Shown: piece after piece, positions 21,084 to 32,418 of the stretch
How positions within the stretch are numbered: position 1 is the stretch's first letter
Layout: each line of letters opens with the position of its first letter
Assembly (NCBI GenBank): GCA_903813345.2
Contig: CAIIXF020000006.1
Span: forward strand, 14,016,348 to 14,080,347
DNA: 64,000 nucleotides
From: Owenia fusiformis
Taxonomy: Eukaryota > Annelida > Polychaeta > Sabellida > Oweniidae
Reading direction: 5' to 3'
Made by a program: the position numbers and the translations under genes
The notes under the pieces: generated by a model
What the model saw: only the letters and a program-made list of their open reading frames with translations
Databases searched by the model: none
Told to the model about the DNA's origin: nothing

Positions 21084-21461
21084 TTGTCTATATCGTACCC
21101 CATAGTAGTTTGGACATCTCAACAGCCCCGTGAACATACCCAGTGGCCATTAAGTCAGGAGAAAGTAACTGTGTGGTGTGCTCTTGGCAAAAAAGGAAAT
21201 TTTGGGAATCGTATGACTGTTGATCCAGACCATTACATTGAGATGATGCGCAGGAAGTTTGTTCCAGCTTTGAGAAGGAGGAGGGGCGTTGATATTAACA
21301 CTGTGGTGTTTCAGCAGGAGGGGGCGCCCCCTCATTGCTCTAAGAGAACTCTTCAATACCTTAGGCAGTACTTCCCTGGGGACAGGTTAATTTCTCGCCG
21401 ATTAAAGAAAATTGAAGAAAAATCCTGTAGTTTAAGGACAACTTATGGCATATCTCTCTAA
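21084..21461 (+). pseudogene. mariner-type transposase fragment
   Basis: The frame contains VWTSQQPREHTQWPLSQEKV, TVWCALGKKGNFGN, then TVDPDHYIEMMRRKFVPALR, VVFQQEGAPPHCSK and FPGDRLISRR. This is the central DDE/D catalytic region of an IS630-Tc1-mariner-superfamily transposase, including the second catalytic D position (Q-Q-[DE]-G-A-P-x-H, here E). It stops just after LISRR where GDIPWPPRSPDL would follow, so the C-terminal catalytic D and both ends are missing. A decayed fragment. Confidence 0.85.
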
Positions 21462-22309
21462 TATTAGTGGATAAGACTTAAACGTGTAGGCTTTAATGAT
21501 ATACTTACAATCTTTTATCATAATTGATGCATCCACAACTGAGCTATTGTATACTATTCAACATATGGTCAGACATTGACTTGGAAATTATAAATTTTGC
21601 TGATTCAGCACTTTTGAGCCTGATTTGCAACCTGTCACAAATCAATTTTTTACATGTCTAGGGGTTCCCTACAAGTATCTTCAGTAAATTTCAATCTAAG
21701 TATTTTGTCAAATCCACCCTTGGCTGAAGGAGTATGATAAATAAAGTAAAGACTGGCACAGATAATTAAGGATGATGCTCAAACAAAAGCTGGCAGCTGT
21801 GGAAGAAAAGGTTAAAATTAATTTCACTGGGAGGGGGGGGGGTAAATGATGATTTGATTAGTGTGAAAACAAAAGTGCGAACAACAATGCACTTTTCATG
21901 GTCCAATATGGAAGCCCCCATGAAGAATGCAACAAGATATTTTTGGTAATGTAGCTAAAAAGAACATAAGTGCATTCTTAACCTAAACCATCCTAACAAT
22001 TCCTATAAGAATTTTATGGTACATAGAGCCAGATCTGGCTACATCTAAACAAGTATGCCATCTCTCACAATAACATCTTTCACAATAAAGTGAAACTGAG
22101 TGTACTGATGCTGAGATGGCTATGTTCAAGAATCGATCCTTTTTTAAACTGGATATTTGTCAGTCAATCACTTACCATGTGTGAAATTCATCCTATTTAC
22201 ATAAGCCTAAATCACCTACCTTTAGATTGGAAAAGAAAGCAATAATCCCTTTGATTTTATCAAATGGATTAAAACATTTATGTAAAGAACTATATTATAA
22301 AGTGCATAC

Positions 22310-25300
22310 CTTGTCTTGGAGTCAATAGGTGGGGTAACAAGTGTTCATTAGCAGTTGCATCCAACACAACAAATCTACTCAACAGAGGGCGCACAAGTCG
22401 GGTTGCAATCAGACTCTCAGGGAGTAATAACAGATTCTTTAGAATAGATCTACAATAAAAATTCAATCCATGACAGTTGAAATACATTTATACACTTTTT
22501 ATTTTCACCTTTCATATAATTGTAATTTATATTCGGTAGAGTTTACGAATTTAGAATATAAATAATTTCTATAGTTATTGTGGGGTGTAGTACATGTATT
22601 TGTCGTGAAAATCGAACACGATTTTGATCCAGCTGCGAGCTGCATTGTTATTAGCTGTTTAGTGAGCTGTGTTGTTAGGTTTGTACACATCATTCTGGCT
22701 CTTGGCTCCGCAAGGTAAATTCCTTTCATTACTAGACTTTATATCACACAGTCGATAGGTCCAAGAGTTGTTGCATACCTTTTAGGCCTTGCAATTAAGA
22801 GCTCCTCAAAATTTTGAGGTTTTAATGGTGTAAACAACTCCGAAAATCAATCGACTTATTTAGAACTAATTTTGCAGAAGGAGTCCATTTTATTGGAATA
22901 TTCATAAGTGTCTATTGTCTTGCGTGCAACTCGTTCTTTTAAAACAGCGTGTCTCGCCTACGTATTGTGTTACTGTCCATGTTTGCATGTACCTGAATTA
23001 CATCACATTGCAATAAACTGTACTGCGGCCACAAGCCATTGCTTTTCTTGAATTTCTGTTATGTTCTTTGTAACGTAGCCTGATAATTGGTATAGAATCA
23101 AGTGTATATCCACACTTGATGGTCAGAAAAATGAACTGCGGTAGGGAGTAGCACAGTTTCTGCTAGAAAATTCAACAAATCTGATATTATGGTAAGTAAG
23201 AAACTGGATGTTACATCTCTGAAGATTGAAAAATTGGGGAAATTTGGAGTTATAGTAAATGAAGTCAAGTAACATTTCTGATCATGTCATGTCCCCTACC
23301 CCTCTGTTCACTCCAAGATGTTTGTCCATTTAGTTTGATAAGTCAAGTTCCATATTCATACAATATGAATTCTTCTTAACTTCTAGAAATGCTCCTTGAT
23401 TGTAATCTTCACATATTCATGACTTATATGATAAATGCCTACAGCATAATTCAATTTGCTCTGTTTGAGACAATAAAAAAATGTTTAAATTCATTGATAG
23501 AAGACTGCAATTTTTCTCCTGTTGCTCAAATCTAATCCCTGTACTCAAGAACTCTACAGTAGAAAACCTGATCAAATTTTACTGTTTTTATTCCTTCAAA
23601 ACTCTGTGCTGTAATATCCACCAAAATGTGGTTAGAGTAATGAGTAATGTTTTTGTAGACAAGTAATAGTTGAATAATGAGGTTGTAAGAATCATGCAGT
23701 CTCAAACTATGTTAAGACAAAAAATATTCTTACTTGAAAAATGCTTCTTTTTCTGCCAAGCTCTTCAAAGTTATGTTCCGTAAGAAATTTGTTATTTCCA
23801 CAAATTCATTGCTGAAAATGAAAAAAATTGTCATTTTTCAATAATTCTGATTAAAGCAAGAATATAGGAGTGTTAGAATTTAAAACATACATGCACACCA
23901 AAAAGATTCTAACATCTTGTTTCATATATAAATCAACCATACCAATAGGCTACTTATTCTTCACGTAACTCAAGAATCTATTTATTGAAACGATTACATG
24001 AAAATAAACTGTTCTTGATGTGATCAGATTTTTATAGAAAGAACAAGAATATACACAACAAAGTTGTGGTGTTTACCTGAAGAGTCTGTCTGAGAGTAGT
24101 GTTGAGATCTTTGGTCTTAAGGTTGGGTCTGGGTTGAGGCAGTAATCCTGAATTGTCCTTTCAAAGCCCTGAGCCAGCTCTCCTGATATATATCAACATT
24201 GTCATACATGAATTTAAATAATCAATTATACGTCAGAGAATGCAAATTGTTTCTTATTGATTTCTGGTAATCTGTGCTGGTACCATAACTGTCAAACTGT
24301 TTGTTCCTCTCCAAAAACCATTCTGTTGAATTACGAGGTCAATCCCTGAGTGGTTAAACTTAATTAAAGTCCTTAACATTTTTAGTGTAGTATATAAAAG
24401 TATGAGTAAACAATGTTTTATAAAGTCTAATATTTCCAGAAAAGAATGTAACTATATCTATTGATACGTTACAGGTAATTTAATTTTGGTGTATTTTAGT
24501 ATCAGAAATAGGCACTGGATCTTTAATATGACTTCCTGGTCATCTCAACCCCAAGTCAACTCAACCCAGTAAAACTCAACCCCAAGTCAAGTCAACCCCA
24601 GTAAAACTCAACACCAAGTCAACTCAACCCTGTAAAACAGAGTACAGAGCACATTATCAGATACTCCAAAAAACATGAACACAGCAAATTATCTCACCCA
24701 TATCTCCAATGCATTCCAACAGGGCCTCTACCAAAACACCAAATGCAAAGACATCCCGAGCATGTCCAGTTGCAGGGTCTGTCATATATTTTTCACTCTG
24801 AAACCAAAATAAATAAACACATGCAAGTTATATGTCTATCTATATTGCATTGGTGTAAAAAATTGTTTCGTAATTTAATCAAGCCATCTATGAATGAAAA
24901 TAATTTGTTTTGATAGCAATCCATTTTAGAAATTGTACAAAAGTGAATCTAATCAATGATTTTCTTGGACTCTCTGCGATGATAAGGATTTATTGAAAAA
25001 TATTGAAATGCTTGCCAAAAGCTAGAGGCCACATAAAAGTTTTTTATAGAACTTGATACCTTCGTTCACCTGTATAAGTTAATCCGATTGGCATTTTTCC
25101 TGGAATCCCAATGACAAAATAGTGTGACACAATCACAACTACGATCACGAAATATCAATTTTTTCTTCAAAAGGACAATTTCTCCAAAACAATTCAAAGG
25201 TTTGAGCAAAGTTCAATAGTGTAAATAACCATATTTGGATGTAAGCTTGTTGCTTGTCACCTTTTTGCTGATGGTGTTTTGCTTTTGGGTGATTCTGATG

Positions 25301-28300
25301 GATGAGCTGCATACATGTTTGTAGCGGCAATTCACATGACTGCAGAATCCATAATTGTATTCCCTGCATAATGGGGTAACAGTCGAGTGTTTTCTTTTAC
25401 CTTATTTGATTTTGGAGGAATGAGCCTTGATTTTAGATGCACTTTTTCCAAATGGGTCAGGTCAGATCCCCAGGTAAATCCACCGGAGTGTTGAGCATCC
25501 CAATATTCCGCATCCATCTCTAACACTCCCGACCATTCTTATGTTTTTGCAAGTTGCAAAATTTTTACAGTATATGCCAGCTATTCTAATGCTCCTTGAG
25601 TTCTGGCAACTTTACCTGCATTCAACTGGCTAGCCAAAATATGGGTGTTGGCTATACTCCAATCAGTTATAGAAACATGTCCAGGTTGCTGATTGGTGCT
25701 CACGAGTTGCCCATCTGCATGAATCGAAAATGACTGCTTTTTGGATTTGTCTGATGGCTTATCAACAAGTGATGACTTTCCAAGTGTTTCTTTAGAGTCT
25801 GTTCTTCTGCCATCGCCCTTTTGTAATTATATTACGTTAAGATACTAAAGTTGAGAGTAAATAATTTTTAGAGGGAGCAAAAATGTTAAAGCATGTTGCT
25901 TGCTTTGCTGCTGCAAATATTGTGTGATTATGCTACTTAGGTAATTTTAATAATACCAATTGTTTCTTTATCTGCTTTATAAACATATTCTGACATGCAA
26001 TTTTAAGGCATTAAGTGTAATCACTGACTGTGTGTGATTACATAAATGTTTATCTCTTAGATAAACAAAGTGGCTATAAAGCATCTGAATGCAATCTATC
26101 TTTTAATAACATTAAACCTTGACTGTTCTCGAAAAGGCAAAAAGCTGACATATATTACTTTTTACATTTTCATACAACTGACAAGATAATAAATGTTTTA
26201 ATATAAAGTTGACGTAGTTATTAATGTTTTTAAGCGTAAAATCAAAGCCAAAAATATAATTAGAAAAAAATTAAGAAATCAGGCTGGGTTTCAAACCTGG
26301 GACGTCCGCGTGCTTAGGCGAGCTTTCTACCAGTGTACTACCCCGACATCACTAATTGGCATGAGTAATTTAACGGACCTTATCTAAACTTCTAATTAGC
26401 TAGTCACGTGACATTCTAAATTTAGAAATCTTCGAAAAATCAAATGGCCGGCCGATCATCCGAGCAATTGCCAGACCAATCATCATAATAACACCTTTAT
26501 CGTGAGTTTTTTGTACAGCATTTTCCACATTTGTTTATTATTGTATATTCTCTCTTTATAGCTCAAAATATCAGTCGGGACCCCGGGAACAACCCAAAAT
26601 TTTGTTATTTTCGAAAAAGGCAGGTTAAAACTTCTTAAAAATACAAAAAAATAGTAGGCAATGGCATAAATCTGTCCCCCCTCCAAGGAAATTTTAAATA
26701 ACTTTTTTCATTGTTTGTCTTTAGATCTGAAATTTTCTGGATATTGAATTAGGCATGTTTTAGCGAAAAAATTGTGACCCAAACCCCCTAGGAGGAAAGT
26801 TAAAACTTGCCAAAGTACCCTTTGCATTCGTTTGACTTCACTTCTTAAAAGAGAGCTTCGTCTTCACTCTTTCAAACTAAAATAAACCTGTGAACTCACC
26901 GCGCTAATCAGTGTTCGTCGGCCAAATTTGACCGACATTCTATAAATGGTCATTCCTTCTGACGTCATCGTTGAGCCCGGAATTGACCAATGACATGCGC
27001 ATATTTAATTAGAACGCATTTGGCGTATGTTTCTTCAAGCTCGCTGATTGGTGGACGAAAGGTCAGCGAGTAGGTCAGAAGTGATTTATTACCCAAACTG
27101 TCACCGGTACCCGTCGTGGGGGTGGGGCTACTAAACTGCAATATGGTCTCTACTAGGCAGAGTGTAGTTTAACTAGACTCTGCATGCAGGGTATTGCCAA
27201 AGTTACTGAAATACCAAAATTGTCAGTTCTGTAAATTTGACTTGAAACAATAAAACCCTATGCTCTTAGATTATGAATGTCCTCATCAATAATGTCTCAA
27301 TGCAATTGAGTTACAACGTCCTATGATTTATTGTTTCCAAGGTTCTTTTTCTCAAAATTTGAAATATTAAAGCCCCATTCGATGTAAGATAGCTACAGGC
27401 CTTCATTATAGCCACACACATTTTTCATCGTTAGAAAATATGCCTCAATTACGTTGAGTAGTAGATCACAAATATGGTATTGTCTTCCATATTTCTGATT
27501 TTAATAGCATAAAGCATTTATAACAAAAAATTGGTTTAAAATAGCCCAACCATGATTTCATAGATGTTTTTATTTGTCATACTTGCTGTACTCAAACTAA
27601 AATATATATATACAGTATTGTTATTATTCTTGTATTATTTTCATAATAAAGTGACAGCAGAGGAAAGTGAATGGAAAAATAGCATCTCCATGTTTATATG
27701 TTTCTTTTACAATATTTTAATATCTAAGCAAGCTTGAGATATCAAATTATCAAATATAAATTATTGAAGATTTAACATGCAAATATGTCCAAATATTGAA
27801 AAAAAGTGGATGTCTAGTTTTAATAAAGTGAATTGTAATCACATTATGTTTGGAAGGGATTAAGTTTGAACAGAAAAAGCCTTTTTTTATTTATTAAAAT
27901 CAATGTAACATATTTAAAGGTTGTAGTGGCTATGACCCCATTGACTTTATACATGAGAAAGTTCCCTGAAAGAGTCCTACAAATGTTACAGAGTAAACAT
28001 CAGAAACTGTATTCCAAGAGCTTTGAATTCTTCAGAGGACATATGTTGCACATATAGCAACTACTTTAATTTATTTGAAAGTTATACTTTCTTTATACTA
28101 GTTATACAAAATGTCAGATATTTAAAAAAATTGACTTTTTTCGTGAAAATCAAATTTCTCAGAAACCAGGCGAATGGATGGACCAACAGACGGATGGTTG
28201 CCAAGTCAATCCCATAGGCTCACTGTGTGTGCCAAAAATGATCAAACTGCTATCCCAAAATTAAGTCAAAACTCTTGACGTTTTAAGATAAAAGTTATGA

Positions 28301-31300
28301 CAAGGAATGCAGCGAGTAAAAATATTGTAATCTCTATCCTTTGTTACACGTTTCATTTTCATTTTTTCATAGTTCGATATATTTTTCATATTCTGTTCTT
28401 ATATCAATCATGTTTTGCTTCAGTATCCTTTCTATAATGTTTTGCAGTCTCTGAATGTTTCTTCTTGTAGCATTCACCTCATTGTTTTTAGTTAAAGTTC
28501 AACTTTACATGGTGCAACACGTTCACCATTATTCCATTCTCAGCATGTATTATCAACTTCATAAACTCTTCCCCAATTTTCTCCACTGTAAATAGAGCCC
28601 CACTATTGGCCCTAGCATCATTTTTTGGATTCCCAAAGATAAGAGGGAAAAATCCCTTTCTATTTTTAATCAATTTATGATGGCATATTATGGGAGTGAA
28701 ACCATTTGGACCAAGTTGGAAGATTGAAATGTTTAGACAAATAGACAGGAAAGACAAACATATGCATGTTATACTATAAAGAATAAAGAATTAGCCTAAG
28801 CCTGAAATAAGTTCTCATTTTTAAGTTTCACCTTCAATGAGGCAAATTGGATCAACTATCATAGCACCTTTATGGTACAATAGTTACTCAAAACAATGAC
28901 TGACCTTTTCCTCTGGAGCTATTGTCTTCTCATCTCGCATTGATCTGGATTGTTGAAGAAAGGTTTGTGAAGCATCTTCGAAGCGACAAAGAAATTCCGT
29001 ACCCCCTAGTCTCCATGTACCATCTTGACTGACATAGATTGATGACAGAGCAATGTTGTTGTGGCACATGTGTCCCTGCAAGTACAAGAAACATTGATCA
29101 AACAACATAAAAATCATTTCATATTTCATCCAATTTTCATATCCTTGGGATATATTACAATGTTCTCCACAGTATTTTTTCTCAAGTAGGTACAAAATTC
29201 TCTTGATCACAATTCAGACCAAAATTGGTCAAAATATGCCTATTTTTCATGGTTTTTCTCATTTTTAAGTGGTTGCAAATGGATTTTGAAGTGGGTGCTG
29301 CACCCACTTGCTTTAATGCTGGGGAGATCACTGTATCAATTTTGAGATATAAGGAATGATTTATGAAATATTTTTTAGTCAGGTCAATAATATAATTAAA
29401 AAATTACATTTCAGATTGGTCTTTCCCTTAATAAATGTACTTGAACATAACTGATTTTTTATAGTAAGCTGCTCCCCTCAATCTCTTAAATTAATTGATT
29501 TGTTTGTGGTTACATATTAATTGATGATTATAATTGACTTTGTTATTGCACATAACATATATGACTTAGGTGTTACTACTATACTAGGCCTAGATACAGC
29601 ATAAAGCCAAACTGTGGTCAACATAAATTACTTAAAAAAAACCTCAACCCCATACAATGTATTTGATAAGTCCAAATGTTCTATTTACTTGTAATCTGTT
29701 AATTTTAAAGAATGGCCTTAGTGATGACCCTAATGATGATGATAATCCCTAAAATATGAGCACAAAGGCGGGTCAGTATTTCAATTGTCCTCCATATTCT
29801 GAATATTTAATCTTACTCTTCCGAAAAGGTCATGCATCAAATTTACTTTTCTAAAGAATTTATTTTAATATTGTAACTGATTTTGGCCATAGTTGTCAAA
29901 ATGTGAACTCCCTGGAATTTTTTAAATTGTGAACCATACTTTTGCAAAAGGGGGCATTATCCAAGGCAGCTCAACAATGTTTTCTGAATTATTCCTTCTG
30001 TTTCAAAAAATTCTGTTTTATTAAATGTTTAAACTTACACAATCATGCAAGAAGGCTATAGCTTCAATGATGCTGTACATGCCAGCACATATTTCCACAG
30101 ATGTCAGTGACTCTAGGACAGTTTCCAAAGGGTACACATCTTCTGTTACCAGACACCGGTCCTCCCCTGATTTGCATATTGCAAAGAACTTTAATATCAG
30201 TGGATGCCTTAATACTTTGAGATTCTGAAATGGAAGAAATACAATTAACTACATGCGTAAGACCTAGAGAAATGAAAATGCAAAAGCTGGAATATTGACC
30301 AATTTTCTGGAATGGGACATCATACCTCTGGAATTTATTCTAGATTACCTAATAATTGAAACAGAGTTTGCAACAGTATTGAAAACCAATAACAGTATTA
30401 ACCGCTACTCAAATAACCGTGCCATTACCAAAATACCGGTGAAAGTATTACTAAACTTGGGATTCTTTTCTTTACAGATTTGAACTTGAAAAGTACAATA
30501 AAAAGTATCTTTCCAATCTAGATGGGGAAGTACAAATAGATTTTAATTACAAAACCCCTCACTTCAAACTCCCAGTAATAAGTTTCATACATAGAAACAT
30601 CCCTGAAAATTTCAGAACGACAGATCATCTTTTTAAGTAAGAACGAAGAAATTTTCGTTTTTGATCCCAATATTTGAGTATAATATTTAACTTATTTCAA
30701 CCGTCAAATTCCTTCATTTATCGGTACTTCTGGGCCACTTCCTGGCCAGTCAAACGGGGAATCCCCTTTTAAATCCAAATGCCATCTTGAAAAGTGATGG
30801 AATCTCTCTGGATGAAAAAGAAAAATGTTCCCGTTCTGCCGATATACCCAGACAATTGTGGATTCAACTACACGAAAAGAATGCTAAAATACCAAGGAAT
30901 CTATTGAAGAAGGTATCTTAAGTGTAAGAGGTGTAGATTTATCCCGTTCCCGGACTATGGTCCTGTGAACATCTCAATCTTTTGCCTGTGCGATTACAAC
31001 ATGGGAGAATTTTTTACTCATCTTACACTTCTGATACCTACTTTAATAGATTCCTTGGTAATTTAGCATTCTTTTCGTGTAGTTGAATCCACAATTGTCT
31101 GGGTTTATCGGCAGAACGAAGACATTTTCGTTTTTGATCGCAATATTTGTGTGTAACATTTAACTTATTTCAACCGTCAAATTCCTCCATATTGGTACTT
31201 CCGGACTACATCCGGGACAGCCAAACGGGGGATTCCCCTTTTAAATCCAACCGCCATTTTGAAAAGTGATGGAATCTCTCTCGATGAAAAAGAGAAATGT

Positions 31301-31921
31301 TCCCGTTCTGCCGATATACCCAGACAATCGGCGGTTCCAATATATTAGAAGTTACATCTTGAGTTCTATAATGCATTGAGGTAGGTATCTTAAGTGTAAG
31401 GGGCGTAGATAATTCTCCCAAGTTGTAATCGTACAGGCAAATGAATGCGCTCAGTGCAGGACTATAGTCCGGGAACGGGATAAGTGTAGATAATTCTCCC
31501 ACGTTGTAATCATACAGGCAAAAGATTGGGCTCGGTCCAGGACAGTCCTGGCACGGGATAAATCTCTACGACCATGTATGATAAAATGATAAAACATGAA
31601 GAACAGCATACAACGGTCCCGGACAATGGTCGGATGTATATAACTTTACGAGAAACAGGCTCCTGGTGACGCCCATGTTCAAGTTGTCAACAGTGATTTC
31701 TTCTTGCCAAATTCCTGGCGAAAGAAAATCATGCGGTGAATATTATTTACCTTTGCTGCAGTTTCTAGAAGATCATCACCAACATCAGTACAGCTTCTGA
31801 ACACGGTTACACGTGTTCCATCCTTCTTCCTCGCTGGGTGAATTGTCCAATTTTTCTGGCTGGGCAAATTTATCGGTTCTTCCAGATCACAATCAGTGAG
31901 AGCACTCACCTCGGCTCCCAT
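22310..31921 (-). CDS. SCYL3: SCYL3-like protein (N-terminal kinase-like and start of HEAT region), C-terminus not found
   Basis: Seven minus-strand exons with matching phases: 31751-31921, 30039-30224, 28905-29075, 24698-24797, 24077-24182, 23734-23811 and 22310-22449. The start is the second ATG (MGAEVSAL), matching the MGxExSAL N-terminus known for SCYL3, a myristoylation-type sequence. The kinase-like fold is catalytically dead: the HRD site reads FLHDCGHMCHNN and the DFG site GGTEFLC. Other landmarks are NLKVLRHPLILKFF, YPLETVLESL, GHARDVFAFGVLVEALLEC and LNPDPTLRP. Exon 7 (LLLLPESLIATRLVRPLLSR) begins the HEAT-repeat region and ends in phase 1. About 317 residues are covered. Known SCYL proteins act in Golgi-ER trafficking and at cell edges. 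The remaining HEAT repeats were not seen below 22310. Confidence 0.9.
24544..24638 (+). repeat. 31-32-bp tandem repeat, three copies, in SCYL3 intron
   Basis: Units read ctcaaccccaagtcaactca followed by acccagtaaaa, with small variants. Confidence 0.85.
25145..25820 (-). pseudogene. Gag-like/nucleocapsid relic of a retroelement in a SCYL3 intron
   Basis: On the minus strand, from high to low coordinate: KPSDKSKKQSFSIHADGQLV; SITDWSIANTHILASQLNAG; after a stop, LAYTVKILQLAKT; then MLEMDAEYWDAQHSGGFTWG and SDLTHLEKVHLKSRLIPPKS. A frame change leads to LPLQTCMQLIHQNHPKAKHH, which resembles the end of a Cys/His zinc knuckle (C..C...HP...H) with some cysteines lost. This order (core, then zinc knuckle) matches gag-like proteins common in marine invertebrate retroelements; the exact class is inference. 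Internal stops show it is dead. Confidence 0.5.
26281..26353 (-). repeat. tRNA-like sequence, probably tRNA-derived SINE
   Basis: On the minus strand an A-box-like segment (tagtacactggtagaaagc) and a B-box-like segment (aggtttgaaaccc) are spaced as in a tRNA, with a possible anticodon arm between. Stems are imperfect, so a functional tRNA is unlikely. Confidence 0.5.
26816..27193. mobile_element. TACCCT MITE, long copy (378 bp)
   Basis: Ends taccctttgcattcg and tctgcatgcagggta. Exact 9-bp TSD ttgccaaag at 26807-26815 and 27194-27202. The first 46 bp and last 28 bp are nearly identical to the short copy at 20176-20249. It sits in the large SCYL3 intron. No transposase is encoded. Confidence 0.9.
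30640..31561. mobile_element. Outer FB1 fold-back copy, left end lost
   Basis: About 30640-30930 and 31492-31561 are the two parts of an FB1 element, split by a second FB1 copy. The right terminus is gcacgggataa at 31561. The left terminus that should read ttatcccg is absent, so this copy is truncated. It lies in SCYL3 intron 1. Confidence 0.75.
30939..31483. mobile_element. Inner FB1 fold-back copy (545 bp), inserted into another FB1 copy
   Basis: Starts ttatcccgttcccggacta and ends with its reverse complement. Exact 8-bp TSD gtgtagat at 30931-30938 and 31484-31491. The target is the FB1 internal sequence gtgtaagnggngtagataat, so this is a self-nested insertion. It is 84 bp shorter than the 19.8-kb copy, which is explained by the 74-bp MITE plus its 9-bp duplication there. 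The minus-strand frame 31206-31502 is arm sequence. Confidence 0.92.
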
Positions 31922-32418
31922 TATCAATTAGATCTCCAATATGAAATCCTCATACATCCACGAAGGTTCAACCATAAGTAACTTAGGTTGTATGTTTCAT
32001 TAAGCGTTAATTTGCATTTTAAACAGACAGTATTTCTAGACAGAATTTGTCACGACGAGGCAAAAATCTCTACGCTGCGTGTCAAACTTACTCTGGAACG
32101 AAAATATATCAAAGTTTATAATTATTTACAACTTCTCTTCAATATAGCAATTAAAAACAACATATATTTTATCACTACAATAATGGGGAATATAAATGAA
32201 AACAAGAAGATATCTGTAATTTTAATTGCATAACTTTCATTTCATTTATTTGGGACCCATTTATTTCGTTTCATTCTGCGAGTTTGATATTCTACGAACA
32301 ACTTCCTGTTCTAATACCATAAAATTACTTAGAGCACTTCTGGCCTTTTAAATGTCGTAAGATCCCTTTGAGAAGAAACTGAATGATTAAAGAGTAACCT
32401 GAAAACATAAAAAGCAGT
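31922..32418. promoter_or_regulatory. Shared intergenic region between divergent SCYL3 and SPTY2D1
   Basis: The two start codons face away from each other 497 bp apart, so the 5' untranslated regions and promoters of both genes must lie here or overlap. No TATA box with convincing spacing was seen for either gene. The role as a bidirectional promoter is inferred from layout only. Confidence 0.5.

Noticed and set aside
24544-24638. CRISPR-like spacing in short repeats here and at 17884, 19053, 43425 and 45071
   Set aside because: Repeats are contiguous without unique spacers, and the genome is metazoan.
28488-28757. 89-codon minus-strand frame in a SCYL3 intron
   Set aside because: Does not match SCYL3 between the EEK and SEKYM exons, which join directly in phase.
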